A stretch of DNA of 5,812 nucleotides from Trebonia sp. (GTDB taxonomy: Bacteria > Actinomycetota > Actinomycetes > Streptosporangiales > Streptosporangiaceae). The stretch lies in NCBI GenBank assembly GCA_030038035.1, contig JASHPP010000026.1:1-5812 (forward strand), written 5' to 3'. Below the pieces are notes generated by a model. That model was not told where the DNA came from, did not search any database, and was given only the letters and a program-made list of their open reading frames with translations. Both the position numbers and the translations under genes were made by a program. Each line of letters opens with the position of its first letter. Position 1 is the stretch's first letter. Below, piece after piece: positions 1 to 5,018 of the stretch.

Positions 1-8
1 TGAGAGTC

Positions 9-14
9 TATAAG
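9..14 (+). promoter_or_regulatory. possible -10 element upstream of rsfS
   Basis: TATAAG stands out in an AT-richer leader just upstream of rsfS and resembles a sigma-70 family -10 box (5 of 6 bases match TATAAT). Any -35 box would lie off the left edge, so the promoter cannot be confirmed. rsfS is often cotranscribed with nadD or a neighbouring gene, so this may be only an internal promoter or chance. Confidence 0.25.
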
Positions 15-30
15 TAAGTCATCCCCTACC

Positions 31-37
31 GAGGAGG
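31..37 (+). promoter_or_regulatory. ribosome binding site of rsfS
   Basis: GAGGAGG is a strong Shine-Dalgarno match, but it sits 13 bases before the GTG at 51, longer than the usual 5-10. No other in-frame start lies closer, and the protein from GTG 51 begins as RsfS proteins of actinobacteria do, so this start is kept. Confidence 0.6.
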
Positions 38-50
38 CAGAGCCAGACAC

Positions 51-455
51 GTGACAGCCATCCCACGGGCCATCGAGCTCACCGAGATCGCCGCGCTGGC
101 CGCGGCGGACAAGCTCGCCCAGGACATCGTCGCCTACGACGTGAGCGAGCAGCTAGCGATCACCGACGTGTTCCTGCTCTGCTCGGGAGCCAACGACAGG
201 CAGGTACGCGCGATCATCGACGAGGTGGAGCTGCGGATGCGGCAGGCGGGCGCCAGCCTGGTCCGCCGCGAGGGCGAACGGGAGGGCCGCTGGGTGCTCC
301 TCGACTACCTGGACGTGGTCGTCCACGTGCAGAACAGGGAGGAGCGCCTGTACTACGCGCTGGAGCGGCTCTGGAAGGACTGCCCGCGGATCCCGCTGCC
401 CGAGGCGGCGGCGGCAGGGCGGGCCGGCGTCGGCAACTCAGGGGAGTCACGCTGA
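51..455 (+). CDS. rsfS: ribosomal silencing factor RsfS
   Basis: This 134-residue protein belongs to the RsfS/DUF143 (Iojap) family. Family members bind ribosomal protein uL14 on the 50S subunit and block joining with 30S, lowering translation when nutrients are short. Family landmarks are visible in order: the N-terminal helix and DIVAYDVSEQLAITDVFLLCSG (about residues 25-46), NDRQVRAIIDEVE (48-60), VRREGEREGRWVLLDYLDVVVHVQ (71-94, with W81, D85 and H92), then EERLYYALERLWKDC (97-111). Length is normal for actinobacteria; only the Ala/Gly-rich last 20 residues look free to vary. The start is GTG, with GAGGAGG upstream. The stop overlaps the start proposed for the next gene, suggesting translational coupling. 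In mycobacteria rsfS lies between nadD and a phosphatase gene, matching the downstream neighbour here. Confidence 0.95.
   Translation: MTAIPRAIELTEIAALAAADKLAQDIVAYDVSEQLAITDVFLLCSGANDRQVRAIIDEVELRMRQAGASLVRREGEREGRWVLLDYLDVVVHVQNREERLYYALERLWKDCPRIPLPEAAAAGRAGVGNSGESR
440..446 (+). promoter_or_regulatory. ribosome binding site supporting a CTG start for the phosphatase gene
   Basis: AGGGGAG lies inside the end of rsfS, 5 bases before the CTG at 452. It gives the CTG a well-placed Shine-Dalgarno sequence. No comparable site precedes the alternative GTG at 473. Confidence 0.6.
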
Positions 456-1072
456 GCGAATCCAGGCGGCTCGTGCTCTGGCGGCATGGCCAGACGATCT
501 GGAACACGGAAGGCAGGTTCCAGGGCCAGACCGACATACCGCTTGACGAGACCGGCGAGGCGCAGGCCGCCAGTGCCGCGAGCCGGCTGGCGACGCTGCG
601 GCCAGACGCGATCTTCTCCTCGGACCTGAGCCGCGCCTCGGGCACGGCCGCGCAGCTTTCCCGGCTGACGGGCCTCGCCATCACGCTGGACAAGGACCTG
701 CGCGAGCGGTCAGGCGGGTCCTGGGAGGGGCTGACCGACAGGGAGATCGCGGTTCGGTTCCCGGCCGAGCGCGCGGCCTGGGAGCCGCCCGACGGTGAGT
801 CCACGACCGCGGTCGCCGACCGGGTGGGCGCCGCGCTGTACCGCGTCGCCGCGCAGGTCCCCGACGGCGGGCTGGCGGTGGTGGTCAGCCATGGCGCGGC
901 GCTCCGGCTTGGCATGGCCCGCATTCTCGGCCTGACCGACGACGTGTTCGGGGTCCTCGGCCCGCTGTCCAACTGCTCCTGGTCGGTGCTCGGCCTGCGC
1001 AACGGGCGCTGGCGCCTGCTCGAGCACAACGCCGGCACGCTTCCCGAGCCCGTCCTGTCCGACGACCGCTGA
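452..1072 (+). CDS. histidine phosphatase family protein (phosphoglycerate mutase-like)
   Basis: A member of the histidine phosphatase (PGM-like) superfamily, which hydrolyses phosphate esters through a phospho-histidine. Numbered from the CTG at 452 (206 residues), the RHG motif is R11-H12-G13, SSDLSRA includes R61, the acid/base region LRERSGGSWEG carries E85, and the second catalytic histidine is H147 in VVVSHGAALR. The start matters: from GTG 473 the protein begins MLWRHG, leaving almost no first beta strand, whereas CTG 452 gives SESRRLVLWRHG, the normal family N-terminus. That CTG overlaps the rsfS stop (CTGA) and has AGGGGAG 5 bases upstream. Synteny with rsfS recalls mycobacterial Rv2420c-Rv2419c, where the phosphatase is GpgP (glucosyl-3-phosphoglycerate phosphatase, methylglucose lipopolysaccharide pathway). 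That specific role is inference; the family has broad, hard-to-predict substrates. Its 3' end is overlapped on the other strand by the open azlD frame. Confidence 0.9.
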   Translation: MSESRRLVLWRHGQTIWNTEGRFQGQTDIPLDETGEAQAASAASRLATLRPDAIFSSDLSRASGTAAQLSRLTGLAITLDKDLRERSGGSWEGLTDREIAVRFPAERAAWEPPDGESTTAVADRVGAALYRVAAQVPDGGLAVVVSHGAALRLGMARILGLTDDVFGVLGPLSNCSWSVLGLRNGRWRLLEHNAGTLPEPVLSDDR

Positions 1073-1454
1073 CCGGCCGGACGGTCCGGTTGCGGCGGCC
1101 ACAGCCGCCACGGTCCGTTCGGGATAATTGGAGCCCGGCCTGCCGGAGCAGGGCCGTGACGGTGGCGGCGGCCAGCACCACGAACGGAAAGGGAACCCGG
1201 CGGGCGGCCAGGATTCCGGCGGCGAGCACCCCGGCGGGGCGGGCCCAGCCCGCGAAGCCGCCGTCCTGGGTGAGCGCGGAGGTCGCGGCAAGCGCGACCA
1301 GGAGCACCGCCGCGGCGCTGGCGAGGAGCCGCTCCGCCGCGGCGGGGACCGTGACCCGCTGCAGGAACAGCGGCCCGCTCACCCGGAACGCGAAGGTCAG
1401 CGCGGCCAGTACGGCGACGGCGAGCAGCGGCATCAGCGCCTGCGCCACAGGCAT
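885..1454 (-). CDS. azlD: AzlD-family branched-chain amino acid transport subunit with an unusual C-terminal extension
   Basis: The first 110 or so residues are a typical small AzlD protein, the membrane partner of AzlC in branched-chain amino acid (or analogue) export. Hydrophobic segments fall at about 8-23, 43-61, 74-84 and 87-103, with the conserved Arg of the first helix (FAFRVSGPL) at R24. Family members usually stop near 100-110 residues, which here is LLRQAGLQLS (about position 1122). No stop occurs there, and none lies in any minus-strand frame across 1073-1121. The frame stays open to a TGA at 887-885, giving 189 residues. The extra roughly 78 residues are Arg/Gly/Ser/Cys-rich, unlike a membrane protein, and mostly antisense to the phosphatase gene. 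Two starts are possible: ATG at 1454, overlapping azlC by 22 bases, or ATG at 1433, forming TGATG with the azlC stop. Neither has a clear Shine-Dalgarno site, so translation is probably coupled to azlC. Confidence 0.8.
   Translation of the reverse strand: MPVAQALMPLLAVAVLAALTFAFRVSGPLFLQRVTVPAAAERLLASAAAVLLVALAATSALTQDGGFAGWARPAGVLAAGILAARRVPFPFVVLAAATVTALLRQAGLQLSRTDRGGCGRRNRTVRPVSGRRTGRAREACRRCARAGASARCAGRAPTRSSWTAGRGPRTRRRSGRECGPCQAGAPRHG
1077..1109. terminator. tandem hairpins between converging genes, possible terminator
   Basis: Just after the phosphatase stop lie two short inverted repeats: CCGGA/TCCGG around a CGG loop (1077-1089), and GGCGGC/GCCGCC around a CACA loop (1094-1109). 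The octamer ACGGTCCG occurs twice as a direct repeat (1081-1088 and 1110-1117), overlapping the first hairpin and following the second. There is no T-run on either strand, which is common for actinobacterial terminators but leaves the call weak. On the minus strand the azlD frame reads through this region. Confidence 0.35.
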
Positions 1455-2110
1455 GCGAGGCCGCCGAGCGCGGCGAGCACCGGCAGGCCCGCAGGCAGCA
1501 CGGGGGTCAGCGCGACGGCGGCCACCGCCCCGGTCCCCGCGGCGGCGCGGGTGCGGCGGTCGGTCAGGGTGGGCAGCGCGAGGGCGAGCAGCACCGCGGG
1601 GAAGGTGGCGTCGAGGCCGAAGGCGTTGGTGTTCCTGACCACCGTGTCGGCGAGCACGCCGAGCAGCACGGCGACGTTCCACGCCGCGAACAGGGTCACG
1701 CCGCAGGTCCAGAACGCCTCGCGGCGCGGCGCGGGGTCTGTGTGCCGCAGCGCGAACGCCACCGACTCGTCCGTCGTCACGTGCGCGCCGAGCAGCCTTG
1801 TCCACCAGCGGCCGGTGGTGACGTCCGCGACGGCCAGGCCGTAGGGGAGCAGCCTGGTGTTCAGCACGGCCCCGGCAGCCACGGCGGCGACCGGGCTGCC
1901 GCCCGCGAGCACCACGCTGACCGCCGCGAACTGGGCTCCGCCGGCGAAGATGACCAGCGACATGACGACCGGCAGCCACCAGGGCAGCCCGCCCGCCACC
2001 GCGGTCGCGCCGAACGACACGCCCACGACCGCGTCGGCCAGGCAGACGACCACGACGTCCCTGACGAGCCCGCGATCCGGGCGGCCGGCTGTTCGCCATC
2101 GAAGCCGCAT
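1433..2110 (-). CDS. azlC: AzlC-family branched-chain amino acid permease
   Basis: This 225-residue integral membrane protein is the large subunit of an AzlCD exporter for branched-chain amino acids. Family features include an N-terminal GVSFGATA (about 30-37), the signature SLVIFAGGAQFAAVSVVLAGG (51-71), LNTRLLPYGLAVAD (83-96), and the acidic TTDESVAFAL (112-121). Further hydrophobic segments occupy the C-terminal half (for example FAAWNVAVLLGVLADTV and AVLLALALPTL), and the protein ends with the positive tail CLWRRR. The start chosen is ATG at 2110. A TTG two codons upstream is also in frame, but no Shine-Dalgarno site precedes either. The likely -10 box sits so close that transcription should begin at or next to the ATG, which would make the message leaderless. 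azlD follows with overlapping stop and start. The divergent XRE-cupin regulator and the palindromes over the promoter suggest specific control. Confidence 0.93.
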   Translation of the reverse strand: MRLRWRTAGRPDRGLVRDVVVVCLADAVVGVSFGATAVAGGLPWWLPVVMSLVIFAGGAQFAAVSVVLAGGSPVAAVAAGAVLNTRLLPYGLAVADVTTGRWWTRLLGAHVTTDESVAFALRHTDPAPRREAFWTCGVTLFAAWNVAVLLGVLADTVVRNTNAFGLDATFPAVLLALALPTLTDRRTRAAAGTGAVAAVALTPVLPAGLPVLAALGGLACLWRRR

Positions 2111-2126
2111 GTTCAATATAATGAAC
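2111..2126. promoter_or_regulatory. palindromic operator candidate 1 (over the azlC -10)
   Basis: GTTCAATATAATGAAC is a 16-base inverted repeat with 7 of 8 pairs matching; the arms are GTTCA and TGAAC. It lies directly upstream of the azlC ATG, covers its -10 box, and contains a perfect TATAAT on the plus strand facing the XRE-cupin gene. A dimeric HTH protein bound here would block azlC and probably affect its own promoter. Binding by the adjacent regulator is inference. Confidence 0.6.
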
Positions 2127-2147
2127 GCGTTAGGTGGCGTTCGTCAA
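2115..2147 (-). promoter_or_regulatory. predicted azlCD promoter, probably leaderless
   Basis: Read on the minus strand, TTGACG (2147-2142) matches the -35 consensus at 5 of 6 positions. An AT-rich -10 region follows: CATTAT (2123-2118) at an 18-base spacing, or TATATT (2120-2115) at a less favourable 21. A start about 7 bases past CATTAT falls at 2110, the A of the azlC ATG. Both boxes are covered by palindromes. Confidence 0.5.
2117..2122 (+). promoter_or_regulatory. -10 element for the XRE-cupin regulator gene
   Basis: A perfect TATAAT on the plus strand would put the transcription start near 2129, giving a leader of about 50 bases. No good -35 box is visible upstream (TTCGCC at 2092-2097 is a weak candidate with a 19-base spacer). 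The element lies inside operator candidate 1, which implies autoregulation. Confidence 0.4.
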
Positions 2148-2154
2148 ACCGAAC
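2139..2154. promoter_or_regulatory. palindromic operator candidate 2 (over the azlC -35)
   Basis: GTTCG (2139-2143) and CGAAC (2150-2154) form an inverted repeat with a 6-base spacer; the match extends one more base outward on each side to CGTTCG/CGAACG. It has the same layout as candidate 1 (GTTCR-N6-YGAAC), with centres 28 bases apart, and overlaps the azlC -35 box TTGACG. It also sits between the predicted start of transcription and the ATG of the regulator gene. Confidence 0.55.
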
Positions 2155-2177
2155 GTTTCGGAGTCTGGAGTGAACCC

Positions 2178-2738
2178 ATGGCGGATAACGCGGCCGATGT
2201 CGTGTCGCTGATCGCGGCGTCGCTGCGCCGCGAACGCGCGCGCGTCGGGCTTTCGCTCACCGAGGTGGCCCGCCGGGCGGGGATCGCCAAGTCGACCCTG
2301 TCCCAGCTGGAGTCCGGCACAGGGAACCCGAGCGTGGAGACGCTGTGGGCGCTCGGCGTCGCGCTCGGCGTGCCGTTCAGCCGCCTCGTCGAACCGCCGC
2401 GCCGGGTGATCCAGGTGATCCGCGCGGGGCAGGGCCCGGTGGTGCACTCAGAACGCGCCGACTACGAGGCCACCATGCTCGCGTCCTGCCCGCCCGGCGC
2501 GCGGCGTGACATCTACCGGATACGCGCGCAGCCGGGTCCGCCGCGAGCCTCGCAGCCGCACATGCCTGGCACGATCGAGCACCTGGTGCTCAGCACGGGG
2601 CGCGTGCTGGCGGGCCCGACCGGCGAGGCGGTCGAACTCTGGCCAGGTGATTACGTCACCTATCCCGGGGACGTCCCGCACATCTTCGACGCGCTCGAAC
2701 CCGACACGACCGGCGTGATCGTGATGGAGCACGTCTAG
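2178..2738 (+). CDS. XRE-family transcriptional regulator with C-terminal cupin domain
   Basis: The 186-residue protein joins an N-terminal Cro/C1-type helix-turn-helix (about 11-71) to a C-terminal cupin barrel. The HTH shows LSLTEVARRAGIAKSTLSQLESGTGNPSVETLWALGVALGV, with the recognition helix around KSTLSQLE. The cupin part carries H128, EHLVLSTGRVLAG (134-146) and WPGDYVTYPGDVPHIFDAL (155-173) with H168, as expected for a small-ligand sensor. Such proteins act as one-component regulators, often of a neighbouring transporter, and this arrangement divergent from azlCD is common. The ligand is probably an amino acid or related molecule, which is inference. The frame is open further upstream to 1857, but ATG 2178 is chosen because GGAG lies 7 bases before it, the HTH begins normally after it, and the upstream part is antisense to azlC. 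Paired palindromes in the divergent region are likely targets. Confidence 0.92.
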   Translation: MADNAADVVSLIAASLRRERARVGLSLTEVARRAGIAKSTLSQLESGTGNPSVETLWALGVALGVPFSRLVEPPRRVIQVIRAGQGPVVHSERADYEATMLASCPPGARRDIYRIRAQPGPPRASQPHMPGTIEHLVLSTGRVLAGPTGEAVELWPGDYVTYPGDVPHIFDALEPDTTGVIVMEHV

Positions 2739-2749
2739 GGACCGCGGCC

Positions 2750-2755
2750 TATGCT
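2750..2755 (+). promoter_or_regulatory. possible -10 element for a leaderless MmcQ/YjbR gene
   Basis: TATGCT fits the TANNNT -10 pattern and lies exactly 7 bases before the ATG at 2763, the spacing seen for leaderless genes in actinobacteria. No convincing -35 box is visible. The alternative is translation from ATG 2751, with AGGGA (2737-2741) as its ribosome binding site in a message shared with the regulator gene. Confidence 0.35.
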
Positions 2756-2762
2756 CTGGTGC

Positions 2763-3185
2763 ATGGATGCGGGCAGCCGGCCGGCGCGGGTCGCGGACGT
2801 GCACGCGCTGGCGCTGGCGATGCCGCACGTCACCTGCGTCCACGGCTCCGCGGGCAACCCCGTCTACCAGGTCGGCGGGAAGTCCTTCATCTTCTTCCGC
2901 AACCCGCGCCCGGACGCGGCCGACCCGGCGACCGGCGAGCGGTACGACGACGTGATCATGTTCTGGGTGGCGTCCGAGGCCGACAAGCGCGCCCTCACCG
3001 GCGACCCGGACTCGCCGTTCTTCACCACGGCGCACTTCGACGGCCATCCTTCTGTGCTGGTCCGCGCCGCGCGCCTGGCCGAGCTGAGCCATCGGGAACT
3101 GGCCGAGGTCGTGCAGGACGCCTGGCTGTCCCGGGCGTCGGCGCGCCGCGGCGCCCAGTGGCTGGCCTCGCGCGGCCTGCGCTGA
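2763..3185 (+). CDS. MmcQ/YjbR family protein
   Basis: This 140-residue protein fits the MmcQ/YjbR-like (DUF419) family, which has a CyaY-like fold with a double-wing DNA-binding look; its biochemical role is unknown. Family features are the opening helix RVADVHALALAMPHV (9-23), then GNPVYQVGGKSFIFFR (31-46, matching the usual G-x-P-x-F/Y-x-V-x-G-K-x-F pattern), a central strand DVIMFWV (63-69), FFTTAHFDGHPSVLVR (86-101), and the last helix ELAEVVQDAWLSRAS. Length is slightly above the family's usual 110-130. Two starts are possible: ATG 2763, preceded at 7 bases by TATGCT (leaderless model), or ATG 2751, with AGGGA 9 bases upstream. The second adds only MLWC, which is not family-like. It follows the XRE-cupin gene by 24 bases; no functional link is evident. 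Confidence 0.85.
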   Translation: MDAGSRPARVADVHALALAMPHVTCVHGSAGNPVYQVGGKSFIFFRNPRPDAADPATGERYDDVIMFWVASEADKRALTGDPDSPFFTTAHFDGHPSVLVRAARLAELSHRELAEVVQDAWLSRASARRGAQWLASRGLR

Positions 3186-3222
3186 CCGCGCCCGCCGGGG
3201 TAGAAACAACATCTGGGCCTGG

Positions 3223-3249
3223 TGTCGAATCCGCCCGGCGCCGTTCGAC
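3223..3249 (+). promoter_or_regulatory. predicted ECF42-type promoter of the YCII-sigma operon
   Basis: TGTCGA (3223-3228) is followed after 17 bases by CGAC (3246-3249). As I recall it, the promoter motif described for ECF42 sigma factors in Streptomyces is a TGTCGA -35 with a CGA(T)C -10. The pair sits in the 110-base gap before the YCII gene, giving a leader of about 40 bases and a normal ribosome binding site. The operon encodes an ECF42-type sigma factor, so self-activation is the simplest reading. Confidence 0.65.
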
Positions 3250-3295
3250 GCACTGGTGGGCCGGAACGTCCGGCCGGTCAGCGAAGGAGCTCACA

Positions 3296-3724
3296 ATGCG
3301 CGTGATCGTGCTGGTCAAGGCCACAGAAGACAGCGAGCGCGGCAACTACGCCGACCACGCCGACGAGTTCGCGGCGATGGGCAGGTACAACGAGGAGCTG
3401 GTCAAGGCCGGGATCATGCTGGCGGCCGACGGCCTGGCCCCCTCGGCGGAAGGCAAGCGCGTCGTGTACGACTCCGCGGGCGGCAGCCGGGTCATCGACG
3501 GCCCGTTCGCTGAGGCGAAGGAGATCGTCGGCGGCTTCTGGATCTGGCAGGTGTCCTCGCTCGAGGAGGCCGTCGAGTGGGTGAAGCGCGCGCCGTTCGC
3601 GAGCACGAGCGTGGAACTGCGCCGCATCCACGAGGCGGCGGACTTCGCAGGGCAGCTCCCGCAGGACATCATCGACGCCGAGAAGCAGCTGCGCGCGCAC
3701 GCCGGGCAGCAGCGGGACCAGTAG
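3296..3724 (+). CDS. YCII-related (DGPF-domain) protein
   Basis: This 142-residue protein of the YCII/DGPF family folds as a small alpha-beta (ferredoxin-like) barrel. It starts MRVIVLVKATEDSE, continues FAAMGRYNEELVKAGIMLAADGLAPSAEGKRV (25-56), and carries the name-giving DGPF at 68-71, followed by AEAKEIVGGFWIWQVSSLEEAVEWVKRAP (72-100). The ATG at 3296 has GAAGGAG 6 bases before it. Biochemical function is not known; in many actinobacteria and proteobacteria one or more DGPF proteins are encoded next to ECF42-type sigma factors and are thought to be their regulon or partners. Here the TAG stop is 9 bases before the start of the sigma gene, in the same frame, so the two form an operon. A TGTCGA-N17-CGAC promoter upstream suggests control by the neighbouring sigma factor. 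Confidence 0.93.
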   Translation: MRVIVLVKATEDSERGNYADHADEFAAMGRYNEELVKAGIMLAADGLAPSAEGKRVVYDSAGGSRVIDGPFAEAKEIVGGFWIWQVSSLEEAVEWVKRAPFASTSVELRRIHEAADFAGQLPQDIIDAEKQLRAHAGQQRDQ

Positions 3725-3733
3725 GCAGCGTCG

Positions 3734-4999
3734 TTGGCTGACGCGGCGGCGAAGGCGACGGTCGAGGCGGTCTGGCGGATCGAGTCCGCACGGCTCATCG
3801 CCGGGCTCGCCCGCGTGGTTCGCGACGTCGGCCTGGCCGAGGACCTCGCGCAGGACGCCCTTGTCGCGGCCCTGGAACAGTGGCCGTCGTCAGGGGTGCC
3901 CGCCAACCCCGGTGCCTGGCTGACCGCGGTCGCGCGCCGCCGCTACGTCGACGGCGTGCGACGGCAGGCCAGCTTCGAGCGGCGGGTCCCGGAGATCGCC
4001 AGGCAGCTCGCGGAGGCGGCAGACCCGATGGCCGACATCGAGTTCGGCGCCCGCGTCGAGGACGACGTGCTGCGGCTGATATTCACCGCGTGCCACCCGG
4101 CGCTGTCGCGCGACGCGCGCGTGGCGCTGACGCTGAAGCTGGTCGCGGGCCTGTCGACCGAGCAGATCGCGCGCGCGTTCCTCGTCTCGTCGCCGACGAT
4201 GGCGGCCCGCGTCACCCGGGCCAAGAAGGCGCTCGCCGATGCCAGCGTGCCCTTCGAGGTGCCGGCCGGCGCCGAGCTCGCCGCGCGGCTCGCCTCCGTG
4301 CTCGAGGTCGTGTACCTGATCTTCAACGAGGGCTATTCGGCGACCTCGGGGGAGTCCTGGACCCGGGCGGAGCTGTGCGAGGAGGCGATGCGCCTCGGCC
4401 GCATGCTGGCCGCGCTCGCGCCGGACGAGCCAGAGGCGCACGGCCTCGTCGCGCTGATGGAGATCCAGGCGTCCCGGATCCCGGCCCGCACCGGGCGCGA
4501 CGGCGAGCTGATCACGCTGCTGCACCAGGATCGCGGCCGCTGGAACCGGCTGCTGATCACCCACGGGCTCGCCGCGCTGGGCACGGCGGAGTCGCTCAGC
4601 GGCAGCGAGTCCAGCGGGCCGTACGTCATCCAGGCGGCGCTGGCCGCCTGCCACGCCCGCGCGCCCGCCGCCGCGGACACCGACTGGAACCGCATCGTCG
4701 CCCTCTACGACGTGCTGCTGTCCCTGGTGCCGTCGCCGGTGGTCGAACTGAACCGCGCGGTCGCCGTGTCGATGGCCGAAGGCCCGGCCGCCGGGCTGGC
4801 GATCGTGGACGCCCTGGCCGGGTCGCCCGCGCTGCGCGGATATCACCTGCTGCCCAGCGTCCGCGGCGACCTGCTTGACCGGCTCGGCAGGCGGGCGGAG
4901 GCGCGGGCCGAATTCGAGCGCGCGGCCGCGATGACCGCCAACGCGAGCGAGCGCGCCCACCTCCTCGCCCGGGCCGCCCGTGCCGCCGCGGGCGGCTGA
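3734..4999 (+). CDS. ECF42-type RNA polymerase sigma factor with long C-terminal TPR-like domain
   Basis: The 421-residue protein is an extracytoplasmic-function sigma factor of the type linked to DGPF proteins (ECF42, DUF6596 C-terminus). Sigma region 2 spans about 18-80 (RLIAGLARVVRDVGLAEDLAQDALVAALEQW, then NPGAWLTAVARRRYVDGVRR). Region 4 spans about 110-167 (LTLKLVAGLSTEQIARAFLVSSPTMAARVTRAKKAL). A further roughly 245 residues, twice the size of the sigma part, hold the family signatures VYLIFNEGYSATSGE (193-207), LITLLHQDRGRWNR (259-272), PYVIQAALAACHA (296-308) and DWNRIVALYDVLLSLVPSPVVELNRAVA (317-344), with TPR-like helix pairs to the end. This domain is thought to stand in for an anti-sigma factor in controlling activity. 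No anti-sigma gene is seen. The start is TTG 3734: an in-frame stop lies 12 bases upstream and no other start codon comes before region 2. Confidence 0.95.
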   Translation: MADAAAKATVEAVWRIESARLIAGLARVVRDVGLAEDLAQDALVAALEQWPSSGVPANPGAWLTAVARRRYVDGVRRQASFERRVPEIARQLAEAADPMADIEFGARVEDDVLRLIFTACHPALSRDARVALTLKLVAGLSTEQIARAFLVSSPTMAARVTRAKKALADASVPFEVPAGAELAARLASVLEVVYLIFNEGYSATSGESWTRAELCEEAMRLGRMLAALAPDEPEAHGLVALMEIQASRIPARTGRDGELITLLHQDRGRWNRLLITHGLAALGTAESLSGSESSGPYVIQAALAACHARAPAAADTDWNRIVALYDVLLSLVPSPVVELNRAVAVSMAEGPAAGLAIVDALAGSPALRGYHLLPSVRGDLLDRLGRRAEARAEFERAAAMTANASERAHLLARAARAAAGG

Positions 5000-5018
5000 G
5001 CCATCTGGCCGCTAGTTC

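Noticed and set aside
214..1038. 274-residue open frame on the minus strand
   Set aside because: It is antisense to rsfS and the phosphatase gene, with low-complexity Arg/Ser/Pro-rich translation and no family resemblance.
1128..1844. 238-residue open frame on the plus strand
   Set aside because: It is antisense to azlC and azlD, whose translations have clear membrane segments and family motifs; the plus-strand product is Gly/Arg/Ala-rich with none.
1857..2177. Longer N-terminus for the XRE-cupin regulator
   Set aside because: The added 107 residues are antisense to azlC and cross the promoter and operator region; ATG 2178 has a ribosome binding site and a normal family start.
2759..3295. 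Longer N-terminus for the YCII protein (179 extra residues)
   Set aside because: It is out of frame over the MmcQ/YjbR gene and reads Arg/Gly-rich; ATG 3296 has GAAGGAG at ideal spacing and matches the family start.
4152..4157. Second TGTCGA as an ECF42 promoter
   Set aside because: It is inside the sigma coding region and no CGAC box follows at 16 or 17 bases.
3890..4960. 356-residue open frame on the minus strand
   Set aside because: It is antisense to the clearly conserved sigma factor gene, and its Arg/Gly/Gln-rich translation has no recognisable domain; this is a GC-codon shadow.
4990..5018. Terminator between the converging sigma and MDR genes
   Set aside because: Only 3-4 bp stems (for example GCC-ATCT-GGC) can be formed in the 19-base gap; too weak to call.
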